From contig SAXG01000010.1 of assembly GCA_012932865.1 (NCBI GenBank), forward strand, positions 620,001 through 684,000: a DNA stretch of 64,000 bases, in the 5' to 3' direction. This document shows positions 41,790 to 52,721 of the stretch, in pieces. Made by a program: the position numbers and the translations under genes. Numbering within the stretch: the stretch's first letter is position 1; every line of letters starts with the position of its first letter. The DNA comes from Amylostereum areolatum (taxonomy: Eukaryota > Basidiomycota > Agaricomycetes > Russulales > Stereaceae). The notes below the pieces were generated by a model. It did no database searches. It was not told where the DNA came from and saw only the letters and a program-made list of their open reading frames with translations.

Positions 41790-43795
41790 TTACCAGGGCT
41801 CCGGCCAGTGATCCTTCGACTCCTCCGCTTCCTGCAAGTCCCAATCTGCTTCCTTCCAGAAGAGATCGTCGACGCGCCATGAGTGATTGAAGCGTGAGGG
41901 GGGTTCCTGTTGAGTGCGGAGCATTGCGTCCTCCCAATACAGCCACTGCTCAGTGGCGTGTTGGGCGGCTTCGTGCGTCAGGCTCTTGCGTCGCGTGAGG
42001 AATCCCAGAAGCTGCCTGTGGGCGCGGGCGGTAGCGTCGGTACGTCGGAGGTGGGGGTGGAACATCAGTGTTCCTGGACCGTAACTGATATCCGGACGGT
42101 CCGGGCGAGGGTGAGGAAGAGGAGTCTGTGGTCGGAGGGGATAGCAGGACCGAGATCGGGGGAAGTGAGGGGGAGCATCCTTGCGACGGGGACAGTCTCG
42201 GCGGAGATGGCCTCGCTTGCCGCATTTCCAGCAGCGTTTCCGCGGCTTCGAGGGAATCGTGTCCCACTTCTCTTGCGTCCACGTGGTTGGTTCGTCGCTC
42301 CATGGGTCCGAGGGATTCTCGGCTACTTCCTTCGTCCTGTCGTCCTTCTCCGATTTGTCCGCCGGGCTGTCCGATTCGTCCGCTGAACCGTCCGACTCGT
42401 CCGTTAGGTTGAGTTCCTGTCTCCGGCGAGCACGGTCTTCCATCATTCGATCGACTATCTTCTTGAGTTCCTTGAAGTTCTTCCTCACCCGATGCATCGG
42501 GGAGTCTGAACTCTCTGATCCGCTTGAACGGTCTTCCGTCGGGGTCGACAGAATCATGTTTACGTCGCTGTGCGGTGACTCGGGGATCCTGGGTGACGGG
42601 ATCTCGAGCGTGGTCGGGGTGCGGACGTAGGAGTGAGGGATAGGGGGCGGGGTTTCCGTGCCACGGCATGGGAGCGTCGCTAGCAGATAGTGGGAATGGA
42701 GTTGGCGGTCTAGGCACGGCGGGCAGCCGAGGAGGTGTCCTAGGTACCGGTCGCGGACTGCTGGTCGGTCGTCCGGTCGGTTGTCCGGGCTCTGGAAGGA
42801 CCAGGGACTGTCCCGATAGCTCTCTTGGCAGGGGCTGTCTGAACTGCTCTCCGGGTAATCCGTTTCTAGCGACGGGAGGCTGGACGGGGTTAATCTGGGT
42901 GATGCCGGGGATGGGTAAGGTTCCTGGTGGCGTGGGGGCGGTGACGGGTCGTGGAGGGGCGTTAGGAAGGAACGGGGGTCTGGTGAGGGCGGATGCGATG
43001 GGATCGGGTCGAACAGTATAGCCCGGGGAGATGTGATGTCCATGGAAGATGAGGTCGATGTCGGGGCCTTCGCGTGACGACATATGGGGAACTCCGGTAG
43101 TTTCCATTCGTCTTCGGAGGATTTCTCCTTCGTAGGCGGCGCGGAAGGTATGTCTTTCCCAGTTGAGCCAGTTGACTCGGAGTCCGACTTCAGTGAGGAA
43201 CTTTCGGAGTTCTGCGACGTTGAGTATAGCCGCTGCGCTAGCTTCCTGAATCGTCGAAGGAGCTTGACCTCTCGTTCCTCCATTTCGGTCGAGAGCGTCA
43301 GGTACCTCAAGTCCAGCTGGTGGAGTTCTTCGTCGAGCATCTTGTTGTGGTCTTCCAGGATGCCCTGGACGTCGGCCGACTCCCTCCTGAGGTCGTCGAT
43401 CCGCTGCCTGGCCTGCTCGATCGCTACTCCGGCTATCATGTGGGCTATTTGATTCTCGAGTATCGGGGAATCGGGTGTTGGGACCTTCGTCGCTCCGGAC
43501 CACGGGGATTGCATTGGCACCTGTGAGGAATCCGGGTGCTTCAGTTAGGGTTCTTCTGTATGCTTCTAATCGGCTTACCCCCTGTTCTTCCGTCTGGTCC
43601 TGACCTAGACGGAGGAGGTACTGACTTAATTGCGAAGATTGCTGCCGATCGAGCGATGAAGCAGTCTCCACAGAGGGTGCGTTCCTGTTGAGTGTGGTGT
43701 GCTCTGTTGCAGACGAGGCGGATGCGTTCGACATTGTTGGGTGAGACGGTCTGATTGGTAGAGGAGATGTTGGTTGCGTTCGGGGTGGTGGACAT
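41790..43795 (-). CDS. Element 2 accessory ORF3 region: coiled coil, Pro-rich linker and CCHC zinc knuckle
   Basis: Directly downstream of pol. From Met 43795 a frame has a Cys/His motif (LVCNRAHHTQQERTLCGDC). A long coiled-coil stretch follows in another frame (AIEQARQRIDDLRRESADVQ, HQLDLRYLTLSTEMEEREVK). A third segment (LNVAELRKFLTEVGLRVNWL, IDLIFHGHHISPGYTV) is in the 594-codon frame 43734-41950. The last part (576-codon frame 43520-41790) carries KRCWKCGKRGHLRRDCPRRK, a second CCHC knuckle in this element, and ends EAEESKDHWPEPW. Coding potential switches frames, so splicing (a GTAAG donor at about 43577 and CAG acceptor at about 43521 fit) or frameshifting is needed. Resembles a second gag-like module. 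Confidence 0.5.
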
Positions 43796-43874
43796 TGGTG
43801 ATCTGTCTTGCTGAACCCGTAGGGTTTTTATCCCCCCCTTGTTGGCAGTGCATTCGCCTGAATGTCGTTGAGTC

Positions 43875-46800
43875 TCACCAGTGTCTCACTTTCGTCTTGC
43901 GTTTCTTTCGTCTCGTTGGTTTTCGTTCTTGCTGTGTTGCGTCGGTTTCGTCGCGATCAGTGGCTTCTGTGTTGGTATCTCTGATTGGCTGTGGTGGCAA
44001 CTTCGGTGCCTTGGGGTTATTCCGATGGAACTCTGCGATCGCATCTTTTGATCCTTCGAGATTAGATGCTGGTTCCCATGTGTTACCGGAGTCGGGGTAT
44101 CCTTTCCATTTTACGAAGTAATGTAACGGTTCTGAATATCGTTTGTCTAATTTTGAGGCTATTATTGTTTCTAGTTCGTAGAGTTCTTCATCGTTTACTA
44201 GTTCCGGAGGCGGTTTTTCGTAAGCTTCTCCATATTGTTCTGTTTCTTTGAACGGAATTAATAGTGCCGCGTGAAATACCGGATGTATTTTCCACTTCGC
44301 CGGTAGTTCTAAGCGATAGGTTACTGGTCCTATTACTTTTTCGATTTTGAATGGGCCAAATCGCTTTGGTGCTAGTTTAGTTTTCGGGTATACCGTGTTA
44401 AGATTTTTCCCGTCTAGCCATACTTGGTCACCCTGTTTGAGTTGATCTCGCAGTGTGAACGTTTGATCATGCTGCATTTTCATTAATTTGGCGGCTATTT
44501 CCAGACTTGCTTCTGCGTTGTCCCATGCGTCCTTAAAGTTCTTTATTCTTTCTTCGGCTGTCGGTATTCGCGGATTGGTTGGTATTGCCGGGTTAAAGAC
44601 TGGTTGGTACCCGTGTAGGAGTTCAAATGGGGAAGTTTTCGTAGCTGAATGTTGTCTTATATTGTGTGCAAATTCTGCTTTTGGTAGAAGTTTTGCCCAA
44701 TTCGTTTGATCTCCGTTGCAGAATGCTCGAAGATATTGTTCTAACTCTTGATTCACTCTTTCTGTTTCGCCATCCGTTTGGGGATGATACGCTGTACTGA
44801 GCGACGAGATAACTCCGAGGCTTTCGCAGATGGATTGGAATACTTTGGATGCGAATTGAGGGCCTCTGTCCGATATCATTCTTTTCCATAGTCCAAATCG
44901 TCTGTAAACATTGTCGATCAGAAGATCAGCTGTTTCTTCTGCGTTGATCGTCTTTAGGCACGGCGTGAATACTGCGGTTTTGGTGAACCTGTCGACGACT
45001 ACGTTGATCGAATCGAATCCGTTGGAGATCGGAAGATCTGTAATAAAATCTGATGTGATTGTTTCCCATGGTCGTTCTGGTATTTCCGTAGGTTGTAATG
45101 GATGTTTTGCCGGATGTGTGACATTCTTTGTTGACTGGCATACGGGACATCCTTGAACATAACCTTTTACGAAGGAAATCATCTTTGGCCACCAAAAGTT
45201 TCTTTGTACCAGCTCCAGAGTTTTCATTTCGCCTGGATGTCCAATCGTTTCCAGATCATGATGCGATTTTAGGATCATGCGTCTAAGTTCGAGATTCTGT
45301 GGCACATAGATCTTTCCTTTTCTGATGATCAGATCGTTCTCGAAGTTCCAATCTTCGATTCCTTTTGCGAGGGTGCGTGGTCCCGATCTTTTGATCGTAT
45401 CTAACGCTGTCCAAACTTCATCATCTAGGTGTGAGAAGTTTCTTAGTTCTTTGAGAAGTTCTTTGTCTCCGACTGCTTCGACTGTTCCTCTTCCGGTGGC
45501 TCTAGCCCTGAAAACCGAAGGGTGAAGCAGGATGCGGTCGTCGTTGTCTGGAATGTCTTCCTTATGATCTGGTCTTCTAGAAAGTCCATCTGCCTTGTTT
45601 GTACTTCCTGGTTTGTGTACCAAGGTGTAGTCGAAACGGGACAGATACAAGCTCCATCGTGCTTGTCGTCGATTGAGTTTCTGAGCTGTTGTGAAATATT
45701 CTAGATTTTTATGATCTGTCCAGATTTCGACTTTGTGGTTCGCTCCTTCTAGATAGTGTCGCCAGTGTTCTAAGGCTTTCACTACTCCTAAGAGTTCTTT
45801 GTCGTATATCTCGTAATTCTGTTCCGCGGGAGACAGTGATTTGGATAGGTACGCGACCGGATGCCATCTTTCGATCTCATCTGGCTGTGATAGGATAGCT
45901 CCGTATGCGAAATCGGAGGCGTCACTCTCTATGCGGAATGGTTTGTTTTCGTCGGGCATGATTAAGATTGGGGATGATGTGAATTCTCGTTTCAGTCTTT
46001 CGAAGGTACGTTCGCATTCGGTCGTCCAGTTCCATTCGTGGTCTTTCTTTGTGAGCTGGAATAGGGGTCTGGCGATCTTAGAATAGTCTTTGATGAAGCG
46101 TCGATAGAAATTTCCAAATCCGAGGAATGATTGGACTTCTTTTACTTTCCTCGGTGTGGGCCATTCGGCTAGCCCTTGGACTTTGACCGGGTCCATCTGT
46201 ACCTTATTGTGCGTGATTATCACGCCTAGGTATTCGATCGATGGTTGTTCAAAGAAGCATTTCTCTGGTTTTAGGAATAGATCGTTACGTTCTAGAAGTT
46301 GGAGGGCTTCTTTCATCAGTTTCCTATGTTCGTCGAGTGTTTCTGTAAATATCAATATGTCATCCATATAGACCACCACTTTTCCTGTGTCTATTAATTC
46401 TTTGAACAGTGCGTTCATCATTGCTTGGAATGTTGCGGGTGAGTTGGTTAGTCCGAAGAACATTACCATTGGTTCGAAAAGGCCTCTGTTTGTTTTGAAC
46501 GCAGCTTTCCATTGATCTCCTTCTTTGATTCGAACATTGTTGTATCCCCATCGGAGATCGAGCTTTGAGAAGATCTTAGCGCCTTTTAATTTGTCGATGA
46601 GATCTGAGATGAGCGGTATCGGGTATTCATTTTTGACCGTGATCGAGTTAAGATAGCGATAGTCCTGTACTGGTCGAAGAGATCCATCTTTCTTTTTGAT
46701 AAAGAAGAAGGGCGATGATATCTCTGATTTTGATTCTCGGATGTACCCTTTTCGTAGATGTTCATCTATGAATGTGTCCAGTTCCTTCCGTTCTGGTACC

Positions 46801-47765
46801 GTCATTGGGTACACTTTGCAATTTCGAGGTTTCCATCCTTCAGTCAGGTCTATCGCGTGATCCCAAGGTCTGCTGATTGGAAAGCGTTCCGACGCTTTCT
46901 TTTCGAACACCTTCTGATACTGTTTGTAACTAGACGGAATCATCTCATCGAGTGTCTTCTTCTTCTCTCCTATGGCCGCTCTTTCTGCGAGTTCTTGTGC
47001 CTTGGTTGCTCTTGCTGTTATCCAAATACCGGGTTCGTTTGTTTCTTCTGCAATCGGCATTGTTTCTACGTCAGTCTTTCCATGGAACGTTCTGATCGTC
47101 TTGATCTCGATGAGATCGGAATCGATTTCAGAATCTTCTTGTTCCTCTATCATTGTGTGATAGTTTGCCTTCTGTTCTTCGAATGATGGTAGAAAGGGTT
47201 CGTCCTTTCCTTGGACGGTCATTGTTTTACTCGTAGTGGAGCACGTACCTGGACATGTCTGCAGTGTAATCTGTCTCTTTCTCCAATCGATGCTAGGGTT
47301 GTGTTTTTTAAGCCAAGGGGTTCCTAAGATTACTTCGTCTCCTCCTAGGGCTGTGACAAATAGTCCTAGGCTTTCGCGGTGAATTTCTCCGTTGATTCCT
47401 TCCATCGTCATCGGAAGGTATACCTTTTGTTTGATCTCTCCCAGAGTGTTTCGAGATCCGTCAACGTTGTATATCGGTATCGGTTTCTTAAGTTGGATCA
47501 GATTCATCTTGTGTCTTCGTACGAAATCTGGATGGATCAGAGTGCTGCTTGCTCCGCTATCCAATAGCGCTTTTGCTGCGGCTTTACGGAACTTTCCATG
47601 AAACATAACAGGTATATGAATTGATGGAGCGTGCGTTGCTCCGTCTTGGTACGACCTTATATACACTGTTCTATTTACGTCATCTCCTGTTTCCTGCACA
47701 GGAGATTGATTTGAAAAGTTCATTGTCTGTGTCCTTTCAACAGCCGCGGTTGAAGGACAATTCAA
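43875..47765 (-). CDS. pol: Element 2 Pol polyprotein (protease-RT-RNase H-integrase-chromodomain)
   Basis: 1296 codons, -1 relative to gag and overlapping its end by a few bases; Met 47765 lies at the overlap. Domains: protease near 68 (ALLDSGASSTLIH), RT with KKKDGSLRPVQDYRYLN and YMDDILIF near 466, RNase H near 613 (ESDASDFAYG, TDHKNLEYF), integrase zinc finger near 840-870, and the DDE core (TSDFITDL, SDRGPQFAS, TDGETERVNQ) near 903-1000. A chromodomain (YELETIIASK, YFVKWKGYPDSGNTWEP) is near 1190-1230, followed by a basic tail. No internal stop or missing catalytic residue was seen. The codon usage is more AT-rich than element 1 and the host genes. Confidence 0.95.
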   Translation of the reverse strand: MNCPSTAAVERTQTMNFSNQSPVQETGDDVNRTVYIRSYQDGATHAPSIHIPVMFHGKFRKAAAKALLDSGASSTLIHPDFVRRHKMNLIQLKKPIPIYNVDGSRNTLGEIKQKVYLPMTMEGINGEIHRESLGLFVTALGGDEVILGTPWLKKHNPSIDWRKRQITLQTCPGTCSTTSKTMTVQGKDEPFLPSFEEQKANYHTMIEEQEDSEIDSDLIEIKTIRTFHGKTDVETMPIAEETNEPGIWITARATKAQELAERAAIGEKKKTLDEMIPSSYKQYQKVFEKKASERFPISRPWDHAIDLTEGWKPRNCKVYPMTVPERKELDTFIDEHLRKGYIRESKSEISSPFFFIKKKDGSLRPVQDYRYLNSITVKNEYPIPLISDLIDKLKGAKIFSKLDLRWGYNNVRIKEGDQWKAAFKTNRGLFEPMVMFFGLTNSPATFQAMMNALFKELIDTGKVVVYMDDILIFTETLDEHRKLMKEALQLLERNDLFLKPEKCFFEQPSIEYLGVIITHNKVQMDPVKVQGLAEWPTPRKVKEVQSFLGFGNFYRRFIKDYSKIARPLFQLTKKDHEWNWTTECERTFERLKREFTSSPILIMPDENKPFRIESDASDFAYGAILSQPDEIERWHPVAYLSKSLSPAEQNYEIYDKELLGVVKALEHWRHYLEGANHKVEIWTDHKNLEYFTTAQKLNRRQARWSLYLSRFDYTLVHKPGSTNKADGLSRRPDHKEDIPDNDDRILLHPSVFRARATGRGTVEAVGDKELLKELRNFSHLDDEVWTALDTIKRSGPRTLAKGIEDWNFENDLIIRKGKIYVPQNLELRRMILKSHHDLETIGHPGEMKTLELVQRNFWWPKMISFVKGYVQGCPVCQSTKNVTHPAKHPLQPTEIPERPWETITSDFITDLPISNGFDSINVVVDRFTKTAVFTPCLKTINAEETADLLIDNVYRRFGLWKRMISDRGPQFASKVFQSICESLGVISSLSTAYHPQTDGETERVNQELEQYLRAFCNGDQTNWAKLLPKAEFAHNIRQHSATKTSPFELLHGYQPVFNPAIPTNPRIPTAEERIKNFKDAWDNAEASLEIAAKLMKMQHDQTFTLRDQLKQGDQVWLDGKNLNTVYPKTKLAPKRFGPFKIEKVIGPVTYRLELPAKWKIHPVFHAALLIPFKETEQYGEAYEKPPPELVNDEELYELETIIASKLDKRYSEPLHYFVKWKGYPDSGNTWEPASNLEGSKDAIAEFHRNNPKAPKLPPQPIRDTNTEATDRDETDATQQERKPTRRKKRKTKVRHW

Positions 47766-49081
47766 AAACCCTGATTGTCTTTGAACATGTTGGCAGTGCG
47801 CGCGAATGTTTCACTGTCCATCTTGTTCACAAGCTTGGTGATCTGATCAATCGGGGATTCTTCTTCTGTTAGATTCGTCGTTCGTGCATTGATCGTCGTT
47901 TGTGTACGTTTCTCTGGGCAGTTCCTGGAGATGTGTCCTGGCTTCCGGCAGTAGAAGCATGATCCTGACTTCTGGAGTTCAGTACGTTCTTGCGGGGTAA
48001 GGCGTCTGAAGTTTCGGCCGCTGTTTCCGGTCTGAGTGGCTCTGGCGGTGGTAACGTTCCCTTTATTCCCGTTTCCTCTTCGGAATGGAACGTACGTCTG
48101 TGGTTTCTTGTATAGGAGGGTGAGGTCGCTAGTTGGGTTCATTGGTCTCGTATAATGCCGTTGGAATGCTTGAGCTTCTCGCCAGTTATTATCGATGCGC
48201 AGTGCAAGTTCATACCATTCGTCGATATCGTTCGAGATGTGATCTCTCTTGAGGATCTCGACTACTATGTCGTTGCGCAGTCCTCTCTTGAATTGGTCGA
48301 TCAATGCTTTATGATCGTAACCGGCTTCCATAGCATAGTCTCTAAAGACCGTGATGTAATCTTTGGTTTCCATAGTGCCTTGTTCCAGGCGCTGTATGTT
48401 GAATCTAGCGTCTCTTCCGGGGTCTATTTCTCCAAAGGTTTCTAAGAAATAGTCGCGGAATCTCGTCCATGGAAGATGTATTTCCGGATCTATGCCTTGA
48501 TCTCGTATCTTATCGATTTTACTTATCAAGAGGGACGCCCAGTGAAGGGCAGGTCCATCGGTGAGATGCGAGAGTACAAAGGTTATCTTATGCATGTTGG
48601 TTTTGTATGCGTTGGGGAATGCTATGAAGCGAAGTACGCATTGTTCGATGAACTTTGCTGCCTTCGCTCGGTCTCTTCCGTCGTATACTCCTAGTGCGTT
48701 CAGTTTGAATCCTTTGTCTTTGTCTTCGGGTTTAGATCCGATTGTTCCTGTTCCTCCTGGCGGTGAATGCCACGGTGGATGTCTCGGTCCTTCCGGAAGG
48801 TCTGCGGTTGCTCCTCTTCCGAATACATAGTCCTGAACCTTTTTTCCTTTCTCATTATCAGCCGATCGGTCGGAATGTGTTGATGGTTGCGGCGATGGTA
48901 CTTTCCATCCTCTTGGTTCGCCTAAACTGAATCCTATGGGGAATCGAGCCTTATGTCCCGGTTTCGCGGGATCGGCTGGTGTTGGAGTTGCAGGCGTCTG
49001 GAGCGGTATATTAGTTTCTCCAGGGGGGACATTGCTAAGTGTGGCGGCGGGGTTGGGTATCGAGGTGGTAGCGTCTCCCAT
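47762..49081 (-). CDS. gag: Element 2 Gag
   Basis: 439 codons from Met 49081. It has the retrotransposon-gag helical region (DRAKAAKFIEQCVLRFIAFP, RFRDYFLETFGEIDPGRDAR, DYITVFRDYAMEAGYDHKAL, LIDQFKRGLRNDIVVEIL) and one CCHC knuckle (CFYCRKPGHISRNC) near residue 395. The frame stays open upstream of 49081 for at least 170 bp (SPASATEAEKHTEESTR, DKDIFETRKGRQGNLF) and apparently further, so the start may be more 5'. Pol follows in the -1 frame. Confidence 0.92.
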   Translation of the reverse strand: MGDATTSIPNPAATLSNVPPGETNIPLQTPATPTPADPAKPGHKARFPIGFSLGEPRGWKVPSPQPSTHSDRSADNEKGKKVQDYVFGRGATADLPEGPRHPPWHSPPGGTGTIGSKPEDKDKGFKLNALGVYDGRDRAKAAKFIEQCVLRFIAFPNAYKTNMHKITFVLSHLTDGPALHWASLLISKIDKIRDQGIDPEIHLPWTRFRDYFLETFGEIDPGRDARFNIQRLEQGTMETKDYITVFRDYAMEAGYDHKALIDQFKRGLRNDIVVEILKRDHISNDIDEWYELALRIDNNWREAQAFQRHYTRPMNPTSDLTLLYKKPQTYVPFRRGNGNKGNVTTARATQTGNSGRNFRRLTPQERTELQKSGSCFYCRKPGHISRNCPEKRTQTTINARTTNLTEEESPIDQITKLVNKMDSETFARTANMFKDNQGF

Positions 49082-49892
49082 TGTCGTGACGTTCCCTGGT
49101 CTTCCGAATAGATTTCCTTGTCTTCCTTTTCTGGTTTCGAAGATATCTTTGTCTGATTTAACTGATGGAGATCTTGTTGATTCTTCTGTATGTTTTTCCG
49201 CTTCTGTTGCGCTCGCTGGGCTGCTTTCTCGACTTCCTCCGGAATCGGACTTAATTTGGGGGCTTGATACAGTTCTCTTAGGTTCTGGCGCGGTTTCTTC
49301 TGGAGGCTGTGTACTTGCTGCGGGTTCTTGAGGATGCTGGAGTTCGGTTTGAGGGTTCTGTGGTTCGGTTGTCGTATCGGTTGTGTCGGTATCGGGATCA
49401 AATTCCCAGTAGTCCTTAATATTCCCGGTGTAAGGTTTCTCTTTGACTTTCTGTGCGTCCGGGTGTTTCCAGAGTTCTTCTGATGAGAGGGGCCCGATAT
49501 GAGGTCTTGAATAATCTGGGCGCTTCCAATGTGAGTTGTCGTAGGTTCCGTCTTCCCTTTCTCTTTTGGATCTATCTTTGAAGTATTCTGCTGCTGGAGG
49601 AAGGTTGTATCTGTATATGGGTGGATTCCACTGGTATGCGTATGTCCCTTTGCTTTCTTTCGCAACGAGGGTTCCGTCGTAGTAAAAAAGGAGATGATAG
49701 GGGTCGAATGTCCAGCGATGATCTTCGTTTCCGTTAGGGAAGTCTCGACTGCAGTTTGATTGGAGTTGAGGGATCTCAAAATCTGATGGTCTTTTTTCAG
49801 CGGGTTGTTCCGCTGACTCCGTGGTGGTTGTTTCGTTTGACGCTCTGCGCCAAACTGTAGGGTGAGCTAGTGTAGAGGAGAGCTCGTTCTAG
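49082..49892 (-). other. Open region upstream of gag in element 2
   Basis: The gag frame reads upstream through charged, low-complexity protein-like sequence without an obvious Met. A 281-codon frame in another register (49779-48934) overlaps and looks like its shadow. Compare the Met-less region of element 1. Confidence 0.4.
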
Positions 49893-50432
49893 TGTTAAGG
49901 ACGGTTCTTATCACGTGACAAGCGGCTCAGGCTACAGTACTCTTACGCGTGAGAGGTGGGATCAGGTGACCCAGACGTCTCGGTTTATACGAAGGTGAAG
50001 GTCAATAAGCGAAGCAGTAAGTCTTCGCGGAAGACTTAGGCGAGCTTATTAACTTAGTTGGCTTGGGGTTCTCTTTAGCGTTTAGAAGAGGAGGTTCTTA
50101 TTAGAACAGTCCTGTATTTACAAAGAGAACGAGCTGAGGAATGGCTCGTTCGATGAGCCTCCTTTTATAAGAAAGGAGGTCGAGTAAATATATGTACATT
50201 GAGCGACGGTCGTATCAAGTATCTACGGGGATGAGACTGTGGCACCGTCGCGGCTGTGCCGTTGAGACGGTGACGATCTGTGGCACTGTCGTCGGGACGG
50301 TGACGATCTGTGGCACTGTTGTCGTCGCGTCGTTGAGACGGTTACGAACTGGGCACAGTCGTAATCCGTCGTTTAGCGACGTCCTTCCTAACAAGGTAAT
50401 GGAAAATGAAGTACCTTGGACAAGTTGTAACA
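49893..50432 (-). repeat. LTR of element 2 (5' LTR in element orientation)
   Basis: 540 bp, no difference seen from 40179-40718. Confidence 0.95.
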
Positions 50433-50437
50433 GGATG
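50433..50437. repeat. Target-site duplication GGATG, right copy (element 2)
   Basis: Identical to 40174-40178. Confidence 0.9.
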
Positions 50438-52057
50438 AGCTGAGGACGTGGATGGGGATGGGGAGCACAGGGAGAAGGAAGGTGCAGTTCGAGGGGGTGG
50501 AGAGGAGGGTTGTCAGAGGGCATTGATTCGAATATTGAGTCCCCGATATCTCATCTTCCGGTGTTCTGTCTGCGTACAGAAACCCACAGAGCCGGCCAGC
50601 TTGTAACGACCACTGACCAGGCTATGTATCTTGTTTCTTTCCATTTGGTTCTCGTTTAATCTACGCTTGTTGCTGTCGATGACCGTCTTGATTGTGTATG
50701 CTGAACTTCATTGGCTGTGGTCCCGTCTGATCGCGTTCATTGTTACCCACAGCGCCGGCGGCGCGCGAACCGACGCGCAACTTAGCAAGCAGTGGATTCC
50801 AGTCGCTAAGAGTTACTCAACTTTACGGGCTTGCCTGGGACAAAATCTATAGTATGCAACTTAAATTTCCGTGCTTCATTGAGCTCAAGTGGGATGATTA
50901 CAGACTCGGAGTGAGTCGACAGTAGAAAGGATCAATATTCAATTGTAAACGACACGCTGAACGAACTTTGATGGCTCGATGATGCATTTCGTATGAGTAA
51001 AAATCACCTGACTGTGACCTTCTGTCACAGAGGTGCGGTGCCTTGACGAAGTGCCCCAGACGTTAGATAGTGAGTTGTGCAGGGGTTTTTCGAGGGTGAG
51101 TCAAGTGTGATTGTGTCATCTCATAATCATGGTTTCATCATCCTATATATCCTTCGTTCCCCGCTGAAAAACCCCTGCACAACTCGCTATCTAACGGCGG
51201 GAACGAGACTAGGGATAAGTAGTCACCCTGGAACATCCATCCATTCAATATGGCGTCACCTGCAAGATGCTCGTGCGCGTAGTCTTCGAGTCGTAGACCT
51301 TTTTTCTAGTGACATTCACGTTGGTGACTCGGAATTGGTGTCGATTCGGTGACGGACCGCGGTGCGTTTATACCTATGCCATGTTATTCTGGCATGCTGC
51401 ACTGATCAACTCTGGATAACAGCTTGTCAATCGGGCCTGTGGTGACTCGCGTGAGCATGGGACATGTATAATGTTGGCAAGCTTGCGTCATGAAGTCTCT
51501 TATCGAGGTGCAAACCTATGTACACGATAATATCTCCGACTATCTTCACGAAGCGAACAAGCCACCTCTTGTGGTCGCCGCCAGAAGCAGAAGTAGGGAT
51601 CCCAGGTATGTTGGCGGCTTCGACGTTTGTGGTTCCTGTTAACAAGGCTGAGTCCGGACCTTTGTCCTTCAGGCGCGGAACACGTAGGCAACTACAAACC
51701 TGTGCTCGTCTTATACTAGATGTCGAGTGACACAGTCTCGTGACGAATATGGATCTCGTCGCTCAGATGGCCTATCCAAGCGAAGTACTCGCCGTTTCCA
51801 AACGGATACTTCGGGCGCACCATCATAGTCCAGCCTCGTTTGGAACCTGTTCGATGCGCAACCCCGGGCCATCGGACTGTCACAATTTAGGTCGCATCCA
51901 CGCTTTGACTGCCACCGCTTTACTTCTGAAGAAGTTATGCGCTTGTCATCGATTCTCGCCGGGCTGTCATGATTCAGACTGATCAGACGCCGCCCACTCT
52001 ATAAAACCCACCCGGCCAACCTCTATCTTCGCCAGTCATTGTATCCGTCCGGCTTCG
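50438..52057. other. Intergenic region with a foldback hairpin
   Basis: No gene supported; short frames only. Contains the hairpin at 51061-51196 and, just before it, the diverged inverted partner of the 39780-39832 segment. Confidence 0.5.
51061..51196. repeat. 136-bp foldback sequence with 30-bp arms
   Basis: The arms 51061-51090 and 51167-51196 are inverted copies with one mismatch (CGTTAGATAGTGAGTTGTGC...), separated by 76 bp. It is the size of a small MITE or a decayed hairpin; no flanking duplication is clear. Confidence 0.7.
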
Positions 52058-52721
52058 ATGTCTTCTCGCTACTTCGCCAACACACGTGTTCGAGCTCGGT
52101 CTGGGCGTGCACGGTACTCCAAGTCCGAGTCATTGACATGGCACAGACAGGCTTGTCAGTCCTTTGCTGAAGAGAACGAAGTTCAGATATTGCTAGAGGT
52201 TCAAGGGTCAGTTCAACCGGACGCGAAAGGAGGATAAGAAGACAGACCAGAGGACAACAGGGTATGATGTGCGAGATTGCCAATCTCCTCTTCGGGGTAT
52301 CCTAGGGCGATGGCGAGCGTTCTAAACAAACGTCGGCACTTCTGGCGTCCTTGGTGTTTGCGTTTTCCTGACTTCTTCGCCTGCCTGTATTTTCTCATCT
52401 CCTTATACGCAGCTTCCACATTGCGATCGTGAATATACTTGGGGGTATGATATCCGTAGTGGCGGGGCTGGTGTCCACGCTCATCGTCTTGGTGACGAGA
52501 ATGCCGAACATGAGGAGCTTCCTTTTGACACCAAGGGCACACTAGGATCTAGCCAAGTTCAGACCGCCTCCTCCAGTGGCTCAAACGGCAGGAAGCCGCT
52601 GGATAAGGATACAATTGACCATATCGTCCAGCTCCTAGACGATCTTCGCAATATAACCGATTCCTCAGCTGTTCCGAACGATGTGCAGGTTGAATCAGAG
52701 GAGGGAGAAATCCTCGAATAA
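52058..52721 (+). CDS. Possible small hypothetical gene upstream of ORC2
   Basis: ATG 52058 (GATGTCTTC) opens a frame with SSRYFANTRVRARSGRARYS and WHRQACQSFAEENEVQILLE. The 3' part, open from about 52390, includes CDREYTWGYDIRSGG, GDENAEHEELPFDTKG and DTIDHIVQLLDDLRNIT, and ends EEGEILE at TAA 52719-52721 with AATAAA about 30 bp on. An intron between about 52200 and 52390 is needed but not fixed. A 109-codon basic frame on the other strand (52542-52213) competes. No family recognised. It converges on ORC2. Confidence 0.3.

Larger units (their letters stand above)
40179..50432 (-). mobile_element. Element 2: Ty3/gypsy chromovirus with extra 3' ORFs, minus orientation
   Basis: A 10254-bp element with 540-bp LTRs (TGTTA...TAACA) in which I found no difference, flanked by perfect GGATG duplications. 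Order on the minus strand: 5' LTR (49893-50432), gag with open 5' extension, pol (-1 frame), about 3 kb of extra open frames (43795-40628), polypurine tract and 3' LTR (40179-40718). The intact frames and identical LTRs indicate very recent insertion. It differs from element 1 in LTR, base composition and the 3' accessory region, so it is another family. Confidence 0.95.

Noticed and set aside
41910..43021. Plus-strand ORFs of about 90-160 codons over the element 2 accessory region
   Set aside because: Shadows of the minus-strand coding frames.
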